This document shows positions 7,212-15,683 of a stretch of DNA of 22,085 bases, piece by piece (within the stretch, counting starts at the first letter, position 1; each line of letters begins with the position of its first letter). The notes beneath the pieces are model-generated. The model made no database searches. It was given only the letters and a program-made list of their open reading frames with translations, and was not told where the DNA came from. Position numbers and translations under genes: made by a program. The stretch lies in NCBI GenBank assembly GCA_910577365.1, contig CAJTMU010000034.1:1-22085 (forward strand). The letters are read 5' to 3'. Origin of the DNA: an uncultured Oscillospiraceae bacterium (GTDB taxonomy: Bacteria; Bacillota; Clostridia; Oscillospirales; Ruminococcaceae).

Positions 7212-7799
7212 TTATTTACCTGCTCTGATGTTTTTAACGGTTTTCTTTTCAATGGAAAGATTTTCATATACTCTGACTCCTCCGCTGCCCGTCGGAGCCT
7301 GCGCCAGCAAGCCTACCTTAACCACAGGCTCAACGGGCAGGTGAAAATATCTCATCATGAAGAAGCTTTCGCCGTCAGCGGAATAATGGAACGCAAAATT
7401 ATTTCCCACGCGGCAGACCCTAAGCCATGCCGTGTTTCCCTCAATATTACAGCCGTTCGCGTCGTCTGAATCTCCCTTTGTGACAACGCTTACCGCCGCG
7501 TGTGTTCCGAAATCGGTCAGTTCAAAGCAGCATTTTGCCCAGCAATTTAAATCCTTCATAACCATGACCGAAGCCGAATCGTAGGTATCCTTAAAATCGT
7601 GAGAAACCTTGACGGTCAGCACAAAATCGCCTTCTATTTCAGTATAATAGTAAGGCGCGTTGCAAAGCGATTCGGGAAGTATCCCCTCCTCGCATTCGTC
7701 AATGCTTCCGCAGAAAAAATCCGTTTTTTCGGGAGCGGTTATTTCTATCCTGTTTTCTGTCCTTTTGATATTGCTTTCGTTCAGCCATTTAAAATCCAT
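7212..7799 (-). CDS. DUF1349 family protein (concanavalin A-like beta-sandwich)
   Basis: 195 residues from the chosen ATG at 7797-7799, which follows a strong GAGGAGG site. An upstream in-frame start at 7847 would overlap the MFS gene and lacks conserved sequence. The protein has the DUF1349/YesU-like layout: MDFKWLNES start, FFCGSIDECEEGI, NAPYYYTEIEGDF, ASVMVMKDLNCWAKCCFE, and the C-terminal VKVGLLAQAPTGSGG strand. Members are about 190-200 residues, usually cytoplasmic, and often sit in sugar-use clusters (Bacillus subtilis YesU in the rhamnogalacturonan region). A carbohydrate-binding or small hydrolytic role is suspected but unproven. The MFS stop codon overlaps its ribosome site, so the two are probably translationally coupled. 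Confidence 0.85.
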   Translation of the reverse strand: MDFKWLNESNIKRTENRIEITAPEKTDFFCGSIDECEEGILPESLCNAPYYYTEIEGDFVLTVKVSHDFKDTYDSASVMVMKDLNCWAKCCFELTDFGTHAAVSVVTKGDSDDANGCNIEGNTAWLRVCRVGNNFAFHYSADGESFFMMRYFHLPVEPVVKVGLLAQAPTGSGGVRVYENLSIEKKTVKNIRAGK

Positions 7800-7812
7800 G
7801 ATGTGTTCCTCC

Positions 7813-9018
7813 TCAGAGTTGGTTTTGTTTATTTTTTCTCCGCACACCTTTCAGTATAAGGAGAGAAATTATAAGTACCAGCGGGAATACACAGCCCGCA
7901 AGCATTCCGGTATGCATGTCGTCATTCGCGCTTTGCGTGACAGCTCCGACCAGACTCGGACCCATCGCCCCGCCCAGATCGCCCGACATGGCGAGAAGAG
8001 CAAACATTGCCGTTCCTCCCGCGGGGATATGCTCCGAGCATATGCTGATAGCTCCCGGCCACATTATTCCCACCGAAAAACCGCACATAATACAGCCGAT
8101 TAGTCCCATAACGGGATTGTCAAATACGGAAGCCGTAATATAGCATATCAGACAAAGGCAGCCAGAGCCGAGCATAAACTTCATAAGATCAAGCCTGCCG
8201 CCGTATTTCCCGTAAACGGCGCGGCTGATACCCATGGTCACCGCTAACATACACGGTCCCGCCAGATCTCCCGCCGACTTTGACAAGCCCAGAGCGGACT
8301 CCGCAAACGCGGAAGCCCATTGTGCCATGGAAAGCTCTGAAGCGCCAGCGCATATCATCAATACTACCGCTATCCAGAACAATGGTATACGCAGCAGTCC
8401 GCTTGTTTTCATGCCACTGCCGTCCTCCGTCGGGTGTTCGATGGGGCAGACGGCAAAATTAAAGGCGTTGTAAATAGGTATCAGCGCCCATGCGCAGGCA
8501 AGCCACTTCCAGCTGTCCGTGCCGAAAACCGCGAAAAAAACGGTGGATATAAGTATGACCCCCACCGAGCCCCAGCAGTAAAACGAATGCAGCAGACTCA
8601 TCGCGGCTTCCTTGTGTTCAAACGGACATGCCTCCACAATGGGGCTGCACAACACTTCTATCAGACCGCTTCCCACCGCGTAAACAATAACACTTATCAT
8701 GATTCCCGTGAACGGGTCGGGCAGAAGCTCCGGCAGAAATGCCAATCCCACAAGACCGGCAGCCGCGAACACCTCCGAAGCAACTACGCATTTGCGGTAT
8801 CCAATTCGATCCGCGAATTGAGCGCACAAAACGTCCACTATAAGCTGTGTTATAAAGAATACAGCAGATATAAGAGCGATTTTTCCCAATGGTATGCCGT
8901 AATCATTATGGAATTTAAGAAACAGCAGCGGCGCAAAATTTGCCGCAATTGCCTGTGTGATAAATCCAAGATAACAAGCGACTAATGTTTTTTTATACTT
9001 TTTGACCGTATCAGCCAT
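7813..9018 (-). CDS. Major facilitator superfamily transporter, probably for sugar
   Basis: 401 residues, strongly hydrophobic, with about 12 predicted membrane segments in two halves and a basic C-terminal tail. Motif A of the MFS is clear between helices 2 and 3 (AQFADRIGYRK, about 66-76). The ATG follows GGGAGG. Its neighbours (DUF1349 just downstream, GH43 and GH95 beyond, a divergent AraC/cupin regulator) point to uptake of a sugar or short oligosaccharide, but the substrate cannot be read from the sequence. No binding-protein or ABC genes are present in the block, so this would be proton- or ion-driven import. Transcribed from the promoter at 9052-9080. Confidence 0.88.
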   Translation of the reverse strand: MADTVKKYKKTLVACYLGFITQAIAANFAPLLFLKFHNDYGIPLGKIALISAVFFITQLIVDVLCAQFADRIGYRKCVVASEVFAAAGLVGLAFLPELLPDPFTGIMISVIVYAVGSGLIEVLCSPIVEACPFEHKEAAMSLLHSFYCWGSVGVILISTVFFAVFGTDSWKWLACAWALIPIYNAFNFAVCPIEHPTEDGSGMKTSGLLRIPLFWIAVVLMICAGASELSMAQWASAFAESALGLSKSAGDLAGPCMLAVTMGISRAVYGKYGGRLDLMKFMLGSGCLCLICYITASVFDNPVMGLIGCIMCGFSVGIMWPGAISICSEHIPAGGTAMFALLAMSGDLGGAMGPSLVGAVTQSANDDMHTGMLAGCVFPLVLIISLLILKGVRRKNKQNQL

Positions 9019-9019
9019 G

Positions 9020-9048
9020 TTGACTTTCCTCCCTTTCTGTGGTATAAT
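9020..9048 (+). promoter_or_regulatory. Promoter of the AraC regulator gene
   Basis: Plus strand TTGACT (9020-9025), a 17-base spacer and TATAAT (9043-9048). The -35 box lies just outside the MFS start codon, within its leader. The start near 9055 runs through the opposing MFS promoter. Confidence 0.65.
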
Positions 9049-9051
9049 GGG

Positions 9052-9080
9052 ATTATATCACATAGTTTTATGGAAATCAA
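9052..9080 (-). promoter_or_regulatory. Promoter of the MFS-DUF1349 operon
   Basis: Minus strand TTGATT (9075-9080), a 17-base spacer and TATAAT (9052-9057). Its -10 box is the mirror of the AraC -10 box, the two forming the palindrome TATAATGGGATTATA. Both promoters cannot be occupied at once. Confidence 0.65.
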
Positions 9081-9132
9081 GGCAGTATATCGCATATTTA
9101 TTACACAATATCGCAAAAAGGAGAGAAAGCAA

Positions 9133-10023
9133 ATGAAATTAAATGACGGATACAATAAAATCAAAACCGACGCTACATTAAGAGAGACGATTAGTCACGG
9201 AAGCGAGGAATACCCTTTCAGTTACTACTTTGAGGATATCTGGCTGTTCGATTTTCACTGCGTGGACTGGCACTGGCATTCCGAGCTTGAATTTGTATAC
9301 GTTGAAAAAGGAAACGCCGAATTTCTCATCGGCGACGGCAGATATGTACTAAGCGAGGGAACGGGAATATTTATCAACACGCGCGTTATTCACCGTTTTG
9401 AAGCGACGGAAAGCGCAATTATTCCCAATGTCGTTTTTTCGCCGTCGCTGCTTTCTCCCGAAGAAAGCCTGATATACCGCAAATATATACAGCCCCTGCT
9501 TGATTCTTCAATTGAATACCTGATATTTTCTCACGATGTACCTTGGCAGAACGATGTTCTGAATATTCTTCTGTCGGTATTTGCCCTTCAGGAAACGGAA
9601 AGTATGCGCGAAATAAAAACGGTTGAGCTTCTGATGAAGCTGTGGAGTATCATTCACGAAAACGTGCAGATACCGGAGAACACCTCCGGATCAAAAGCCT
9701 CTGCGCATACCCAAGCCCAGCTTCAGATAATGATGCAGTATATACATAAAAATTATCCGGAGCGTATTTCGCTGGACGATATTGCAAAAACCGCATCGCT
9801 CAGCAAAAGCAGCGTGTTAAATATATTTAACAAATATCTACACACCTCACCGATAAGCTATCTGGTTAATTACAGACTGAAACGCGCGGCAAAGCTTCTT
9901 ATTACCACAGATAGCAGCGTTGCCATGATCGCTCAGGAAACCGGCTTTGAAAATGTCGGCTATTTTTGCCGCAAATTTAAAGAATTATTTCATATGACCC
10001 CTGGTGAATATAGGAAAAAGTGA
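9133..10023 (+). CDS. AraC family transcriptional regulator with cupin sensor domain
   Basis: 296 residues from the ATG at 9133, chosen because AAGGAG precedes it; an upstream ATG at 9070 lacks a site. Residues ~40-90 form a cupin ligand-binding fold with the VDWHWHSELEFVYVEKG strand pair (H47, H49) and VIHRFEA. The C-terminal ~100 residues hold the two AraC helix-turn-helix motifs (ISLDDIAKTASLSKSSVLNIF and SVAMIAQETGFENVGYFCRKF), ending in FHMTPGEYRKK. Proteins of this kind sense a sugar or glycan and usually activate adjacent transport and hydrolase genes. It is divergent from the MFS-DUF1349 operon with overlapping promoters, which makes that operon the likely target; GH43-GH95 may be a second target. 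Confidence 0.93.
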   Translation: MKLNDGYNKIKTDATLRETISHGSEEYPFSYYFEDIWLFDFHCVDWHWHSELEFVYVEKGNAEFLIGDGRYVLSEGTGIFINTRVIHRFEATESAIIPNVVFSPSLLSPEESLIYRKYIQPLLDSSIEYLIFSHDVPWQNDVLNILLSVFALQETESMREIKTVELLMKLWSIIHENVQIPENTSGSKASAHTQAQLQIMMQYIHKNYPERISLDDIAKTASLSKSSVLNIFNKYLHTSPISYLVNYRLKRAAKLLITTDSSVAMIAQETGFENVGYFCRKFKELFHMTPGEYRKK

Positions 10024-10081
10024 TTTGCGAATAATGAAAATATAATAGACGCTTACAGCGGTATTCCAAAAATGTATAATA

Positions 10082-10246
10082 TCAGAAAACGGTAAGTATA
10101 GACGGCCAAATAGTGCGGCTGGAATGAACGTGTGCCAGCCGCTCACTTAAAGGGAGATAGCCAAAAGCCTGAATATCTTTCGCTCGTATATTTCGAAAAT
10201 CGAAAAGAGAGCGCTGGAAAAGCTTAGAGCAAGGTCCGAAGAATAA
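10082..10246 (+). pseudogene. Remnant of a sporulation-type sigma factor, region 4 (SigK/SigE-like)
   Basis: In one plus-strand frame, 10151-10243 encodes REIAKSLNIF, RSYISKIEKR and ALEKLRARSEE before a TAA. This matches the region 4.2 helix-turn-helix end of SigK/SigE/SigG-type factors (typical form REIAKxLGISRSYVSRIEKRALEKL). The codon just before is TAA (10148-10150) where the family usually has Gln in (K/L)TQREIA, so CAA to TAA is the simplest change. In the same frame upstream, GMNVCQPLT resembles the YGLxGxxPLT segment, and more decayed sequence extends back to about 10082. There is no start, no core-binding region 2 and no ribosome site. The hairpin 10115-10142 lies inside it. It is a relic, not a gene. 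Confidence 0.7.
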
Positions 10247-10588
10247 TTTAACCACTTGATTGCATAAATATAATTCCATATTCTAAGCAAAATAATAGGT
10301 AATTTTTGCGTCAAATTCCAAAAAACATATTGCAAATTGAAAATAATATGCTATAATTGAAATTGGTAATCAAAATCCTCTAAAGTATGCAAGCGAATTT
10401 GGGATACCTTTAAACTTATCTGAAAGAAAATTCACCGAAAACACTTTCTGTGCCATCGGATCCCACAAAAGCAATCGTACTCCACATGTTTTCTCTTTCT
10501 CATACCGTTTTTTAGGCTCCCACAGAAAATTTATAATATAGCTTGACTTTAAGAGAGGCTTTTTAACTAAGGAAAAGGAGAATGCAAA
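10247..10588. other. Leader and promoter region of the M60 peptidase operon
   Basis: No gene is seen. The stretch holds a probable promoter (10330-10357) and a possible second -10 (TATAAT, 10532-10537) with a poor -35. The remaining leader would be ~225 bases if the upstream promoter is used. The ribosome site AAGGAG lies eight bases before the ATG at 10589. Confidence 0.5.
10330..10357 (+). promoter_or_regulatory. Candidate promoter of the M60 peptidase operon
   Basis: TTGCAA (10330-10335), a 16-base spacer and TATAAT (10352-10357). The predicted start near 10364 gives a long leader of ~225 bases. Confidence 0.45.
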
Positions 10589-13500
10589 ATGAAACGTATC
10601 ACGACAAGATTGGTTTCTGCTGCAGCAGCTTTTTTATTTGCGGCACAGACAAACACCGCAGCCTTTGCGGAAAGCATTGACGTCAACCGCCCATCTGTCA
10701 GCGGCACAGGACAGGTCAATGTTATAATTTCACCGGCGCTGTATCTTCAAAGCAATGTGTATTTTACTGCGGAGCTTACGGGAAGCGGCGCCCAGACCGT
10801 TGCCTTAGACACGGACAGAGATGGAGAGGTGTGTTTCACAGACCTTTCCGCGGGGGATTATACTCTTAAGGTATCCGCCGATGGATTTGCTGACTATGTG
10901 CAGAATATCAGCGTAGAACAGCAGGCAGTCACCGTTAGACTTATGACGGACTTTGTAAAGGGAATCGACTATGATAAAAACGTTCATCCCGGAACACTCC
11001 TTATAGGGGACGTCAATAATGACGGCGTAATCGACGACAAGGATAAACAGCAGCTAACCGACGCGATAGACAGCGGCGAGCGGGGCAATGTTACCGATCT
11101 TAACGGTGACGGAAGCATTGACCTTGCGGATCTGGAATACTTAGCCAAAGGATATAATATTGACCCAATACAGGCAACCACCGAGCTTGTTATCCCCTCA
11201 TCTGTTATTGTACCTTCGGCGGGCGCAGGCACCAACGTTGACGGCGAATTAGACAGTCTTCTTGTAAGAGATGGCACAGCAAAGCTTTCGGTAAGCGGCG
11301 GCGGTGAAATTTCCGACCAAAGCCCCGTTGTATTGCAGTTTGATATTACTAAGAAAGACAAAGCGGCTCTTGCCGACGGAATAGTTATAAAAGCTTCCGA
11401 GGAAAACCCTATTTCAAAAGCGGAAGTGAATATTGATTACATAGACGCGAACGGCGCAGAGGATACCCTGACGGTTCCAATCGAATATGGAGTTCACCAT
11501 CTTCTAAATTCGGGCGAAGTTACCGCGCAGCGGGATCAGTATGGAAACATCTATATTAATTTAGGCTCTCAGATTGCGGTAAAAAGGGTCACATTTGTCA
11601 TATACGGCATGACCAAGAACAACACTCTTGCAGAAATCTCATATGTGGAGTTTGTAAACGGCATGGAGAGCAGGATTCCCGAGCCTGCGACGGATATCCC
11701 CGAAAATCTTAAAGCGCAGGCGGAAGACAAATCATTTGTGCTTACATGGGACAGGTGCGTCAATGTTACGGGCTATGAAGTAATGATCACACAGGGAGAG
11801 GTCAGCGAGACCAAAAGAGTAACAGGCTGCTCTCTCAGCGTTTCTTCACTGAACGACAAAAAGCTTGTAAACGGCACCGAATATACCGTAAAGGTGCAGT
11901 CGGTAAACGGCACATGGAAAAGCGGCTACGGCAGCGAGATAACGGTTACTCCAAAAGCGTCCTCCAAGCCAGACAAACCGGACGGACTTACGGCGACAGG
12001 CGCATACAAGAGCATTCAGCTTTCATGGAAAGCGGCGGAGGATGCGGAGTGGTATAACGTCTACTACAAGCTTCGTGCCGAGGACGAATATCATAAAATC
12101 GCAAATATAGACAGTACCTCTTACACTGTTACAGAGCTTGAAGACAAAGCAGAATATGTAGTGTATGTGACCGCTGAAAACATTCATGGGGAAAGCGCCC
12201 CGTCTCTCACAGCGTCCGCAGTCACAACAGATATCAATCCTCCTGTTATGCCAAAATACAAACTCATAAACACCGGCGGATACGGAGAGATCGGACAGCA
12301 TATTATTTCCGCTTCGCAGAACTATGGAACAATGGTTGGCAGCACGGTTGAGGAAAACGAAAGAACCGCATGGGGCACAGTGGATCACAATCCCGCTTCT
12401 TTCTACCAGCGCACCACATGGGACGACGGCGGTTTTAACAACCTTAACCGGCATGGTCTTTTCTATGAATTTGATGAAGAGTATACCATTCAGACCTTTG
12501 CGCTGCATGAATCCACTCCCATAAATCCCAGTCTTTCCTACACCAAAATCAATTATTGGGATGCACAGGGCAACCTTACCGCTTTGGGATATAACCAAGT
12601 TTCCACCATCAAAAAGACGGACAGCGAAGGTCGCGCATACTATCTCATAAGGCTTCCTGAAAAGGCTCAGATAAAGAAAATTCAGATAGGTCTTGCCAGA
12701 TACGTGGCAAGCGGAAGCATCAATGTTTCCGAGGTGTATTTCTACTATTATGATACCATTATAGATGATATTGCCAATCTTTATGAGGACGATCTGCACC
12801 TTGTACTCAGAACGGACGTCACACAGGAAACTATTGACGAGCTGAGAAAGCGTCTGAACACTCCCGACGAAGTAAGCGGCGAGCTGAATCCCGACATAGA
12901 GCTGCTTGAAAGGGAGCTTAAAAACGCAGAGGATATTTTAAACTGTAAGAATCTCGGCGCTCCCGTTTACATTCATAGCACCATCAGCACCAAAGACGTG
13001 GGCAGAGGATTCGGCGGATTAAACGCTTGGCAGCCCATCGGCGTAACCGCGGCAGCGGGAGATACGTTGACTGTTTACGTTGGACACAATACCAAAAAAA
13101 CCGGCGACACAACAAATCTGCAGCTTGTGGCTACTCAGTATCACGCGGAATCGGGAGCAATGTCAAAAGCGGTTGCCAATCTTAAGGTTGGCTCCAACAC
13201 GATTGATATACCCAAGATCTGGTCAATAGATGAGGAATCAGGCGGAGCGCTGTATATACAATATACAGGAAACAACGAAAATGACCGCTATGCAGTCCGC
13301 GTCAGCGGCGGAGTGAAAGTCCCCATACTTGATCTGTACGGCATTGAGGACGAAAGCCAAAAACTGGAGTTGGCAGAAACCTATATTACGGAGCTTCAGG
13401 ATTATGTTGGACAGATGGAGCAGCTTCACGCCCAATATCACGCGGATTCCTCAAATGCAAACGTAAATAAATACGAGTATAATGCCAAAAACTGTATTCT

Positions 13501-15682
13501 TGGCGCTTCAGACATACTTCTTGACAATATGCTTCTGTCACTGCCCGCAGCACAAATACTCACCGGTTCGGGTCAGGGAAGCACGGCGGACAGGGCGGCG
13601 CAGGTAATCGAATCTGCGCAGGCAATAGAAGATATGCTTCATCTCTTCTATCAGCACAAGGGACTTAATGACAATGCGGAAAACGAAATTGACAGGCTTT
13701 CCAATCAACATCTGAATATACGCTATCAGAGAATGTTCAGCAAAGCGTTTATGTACGCTGCCGGAAATCATATCGGTATAGAATGGAACGAATGCAGCGG
13801 CATGATCAGCGCTTCACCCCTTGTTTATGACGAGGACGGAAAATATGTAAGCGGTCACTATTTTGGCTGGGGAATAGCACACGAGATAGGGCACTGTATC
13901 AATCAAAGCGCCTATACTGTTGCGGAGATTACCAACAACTATTTCGCACAGCTCGCGCAGGCTAAGGACACCAGTACGGGAATGAGGTTTACTTATGAGA
14001 ATATCTATGATAAAGTAACCTCTGGCACTACGGGTCAGGCTTCCAATATTGCAACACAGCTTGGAATGTACTGGCAGCTTCACCTGGCTTACGATATGAA
14101 CTACAACTACAAGACCTTTGACGACCATGCACAACAGCTTGAAAGCCTGTTTTACGCAAGAGTGGACAGCTATGCCCGCACACCTTCACTCGCTCCCGCA
14201 CCCGACGGTATTTCACTTACTCTCAGCGGCGGTACGGATCAGTGTCTGATGAGACTTGCTTGTGCGGCGGCGGAAAAGGATATACTTGAATTTTTCGAGC
14301 GTTGGGGAAAAATTCCCGACAGCACCACTATCGAATATGCAAGTCAGTTTGAAAAAGAAGAAAGAGCCATCTATTACACCGACGATGATTCCCGCGTATA
14401 CCGAATTGAAAATCCCGAAGGCGGTTATCTGGGAACAAACGGAGATGTCATAGCGGTAGGCTCAGGTACTGCTGCCGTTGCCGCAGCGGACAATTCTCAT
14501 CAAGTTAACTTTACTCTTACATCGGAAAATATTCCCGAAGATGAAATATTGGGTTATGAGATAGTGCGCTGCACCACATCTGGAGGAATTGTCAGCAAAC
14601 AAGCTGTAGGCTTCACCGCAAACAGCACGTTCACCGACTACGCGGAAGGACTTAGCAACAGAGTGGTTACTTATGAAGTGATAGTTGTGGATAAATACCT
14701 CTATCGTTCAGCGCCAATGACTCTGGAACCTATAAAAATACAGGACGACGGCAGTCTTGATAAAACTTGGTGGACAATAAGCGCTTCGGGCATTACCCCC
14801 GACAATATTCCCGACCCGGGAACGGGCGATGACGATATGCCATGTGAGCCTGAGGCGGATGACCCCGTTATCTTCGCTGCTGATAATGACACCACTACCG
14901 AATATATCGGAACGCTTTCTGCGGATTGCGAAATAATCATCAGCTTTAATAAGCAGGAAACTGTTTCCGGCTTCAGGTACACCGAAGGAAGCGGAGCGGA
15001 TCACGTTAATTATACCGTAATGGTTAAAGTAGACGACGGCACATGGGTCGAAGCGGCAAGCGGCGTATCGGGCGGCGAAAAACTTTACTTTGAAAACACC
15101 GATGGAGGCTATGTTGCTACCTACAAGACCGATGCCGTTAAGCTGATTATTTCCGGTCAGTCAGGTCAGAGAATTTCAATTGCCGAGCTTGACGTGCTGG
15201 GAGTTACTGGTGACAATGTTGATTTCATAAGCACATCGGACAGCAGCCCCGTAATAGGAAGGCTTTCTGATGATTATCGCTACGGCAGCGGAGAGAATGA
15301 CATTATCCCCAAGAATTCCGTTGTATTCACAGGCAGCTACAAGGGCAACCCCGCCTACAATGTGGTAATGCTTTTTGATGAGAACGGAAATGCTGTTGGC
15401 GGTATCGATTCTGAAGGACGTCTTACAGCGAATCAGATAATTCTGGCAGAGGACCCCGGCAGCGGGCTATTACATGACGTATGGAACGGCACATGGATAT
15501 ACTGGATAGAGCCAGACACAGCAGACCTTGAAGGATTATCCAAGGTTCGCGCGGAGCTTTACCGCGTAAACGACGCGCTTACCAATGAGGGAGAAAGACT
15601 TGTGAGCGACTCGCTGTTTGAGGACTTCCCCGAGATTCTTCCAGAAATAAGCTTCGCTTCCACAAATCAAGGAGGAAATTGA
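10589..15682 (+). CDS. Secreted multidomain M60-type zinc metallopeptidase with internal dockerin-like repeat
   Basis: 1697 residues. Residues 1-27 are a signal peptide (cleavage after AFA). Then: a Cna-B/carboxypeptidase-like beta domain (~40-118); a dockerin-like pair of calcium loops (D141-N143-D145-D149-D152 and D170-N172-D174-D178-D181); a beta domain (~200-360); two FN3 domains (~368-455, ~462-547); a discoidin-like domain (~555-750); a helical linker; and an M60 peptidase domain (~840-1240). The zinc site is HEIGH (H1098, E1099, H1102) with the third ligand probably E1113 in VAEITNNYF, and the domain ends with FFERWGKIPD. Further FN3-like and discoidin-like domains follow (~1310-1400, ~1430-1545) with a C-terminal tail. 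M60 proteins cleave mucin-like O-glycoproteins. The ATG has an AAGGAG site. The stop lies one base before the next gene's ATG. No wall-anchor motif. Confidence 0.9.
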   Translation: MKRITTRLVSAAAAFLFAAQTNTAAFAESIDVNRPSVSGTGQVNVIISPALYLQSNVYFTAELTGSGAQTVALDTDRDGEVCFTDLSAGDYTLKVSADGFADYVQNISVEQQAVTVRLMTDFVKGIDYDKNVHPGTLLIGDVNNDGVIDDKDKQQLTDAIDSGERGNVTDLNGDGSIDLADLEYLAKGYNIDPIQATTELVIPSSVIVPSAGAGTNVDGELDSLLVRDGTAKLSVSGGGEISDQSPVVLQFDITKKDKAALADGIVIKASEENPISKAEVNIDYIDANGAEDTLTVPIEYGVHHLLNSGEVTAQRDQYGNIYINLGSQIAVKRVTFVIYGMTKNNTLAEISYVEFVNGMESRIPEPATDIPENLKAQAEDKSFVLTWDRCVNVTGYEVMITQGEVSETKRVTGCSLSVSSLNDKKLVNGTEYTVKVQSVNGTWKSGYGSEITVTPKASSKPDKPDGLTATGAYKSIQLSWKAAEDAEWYNVYYKLRAEDEYHKIANIDSTSYTVTELEDKAEYVVYVTAENIHGESAPSLTASAVTTDINPPVMPKYKLINTGGYGEIGQHIISASQNYGTMVGSTVEENERTAWGTVDHNPASFYQRTTWDDGGFNNLNRHGLFYEFDEEYTIQTFALHESTPINPSLSYTKINYWDAQGNLTALGYNQVSTIKKTDSEGRAYYLIRLPEKAQIKKIQIGLARYVASGSINVSEVYFYYYDTIIDDIANLYEDDLHLVLRTDVTQETIDELRKRLNTPDEVSGELNPDIELLERELKNAEDILNCKNLGAPVYIHSTISTKDVGRGFGGLNAWQPIGVTAAAGDTLTVYVGHNTKKTGDTTNLQLVATQYHAESGAMSKAVANLKVGSNTIDIPKIWSIDEESGGALYIQYTGNNENDRYAVRVSGGVKVPILDLYGIEDESQKLELAETYITELQDYVGQMEQLHAQYHADSSNANVNKYEYNAKNCILGASDILLDNMLLSLPAAQILTGSGQGSTADRAAQVIESAQAIEDMLHLFYQHKGLNDNAENEIDRLSNQHLNIRYQRMFSKAFMYAAGNHIGIEWNECSGMISASPLVYDEDGKYVSGHYFGWGIAHEIGHCINQSAYTVAEITNNYFAQLAQAKDTSTGMRFTYENIYDKVTSGTTGQASNIATQLGMYWQLHLAYDMNYNYKTFDDHAQQLESLFYARVDSYARTPSLAPAPDGISLTLSGGTDQCLMRLACAAAEKDILEFFERWGKIPDSTTIEYASQFEKEERAIYYTDDDSRVYRIENPEGGYLGTNGDVIAVGSGTAAVAAADNSHQVNFTLTSENIPEDEILGYEIVRCTTSGGIVSKQAVGFTANSTFTDYAEGLSNRVVTYEVIVVDKYLYRSAPMTLEPIKIQDDGSLDKTWWTISASGITPDNIPDPGTGDDDMPCEPEADDPVIFAADNDTTTEYIGTLSADCEIIISFNKQETVSGFRYTEGSGADHVNYTVMVKVDDGTWVEAASGVSGGEKLYFENTDGGYVATYKTDAVKLIISGQSGQRISIAELDVLGVTGDNVDFISTSDSSPVIGRLSDDYRYGSGENDIIPKNSVVFTGSYKGNPAYNVVMLFDENGNAVGGIDSEGRLTANQIILAEDPGSGLLHDVWNGTWIYWIEPDTADLEGLSKVRAELYRVNDALTNEGERLVSDSLFEDFPEILPEISFASTNQGGN

Positions 15683-15683
15683 T

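Noticed and set aside
8434..8985. 183-codon frame antisense to the MFS transporter
   Set aside because: Shadow frame over a clear 12-helix transporter; composition Arg/His/Lys-rich and without a ribosome site.
10024..10588. skin-type element or prophage remnant around the sigma relic
   Set aside because: Only the sigma tail is visible; no recombinase, att repeats or phage genes are seen.
12023..12799. 258-codon frame antisense to the M60 peptidase
   Set aside because: Shadow of the real gene; the plus-strand frame has clear FN3 and discoidin-like domains and the antisense protein has no recognisable features.
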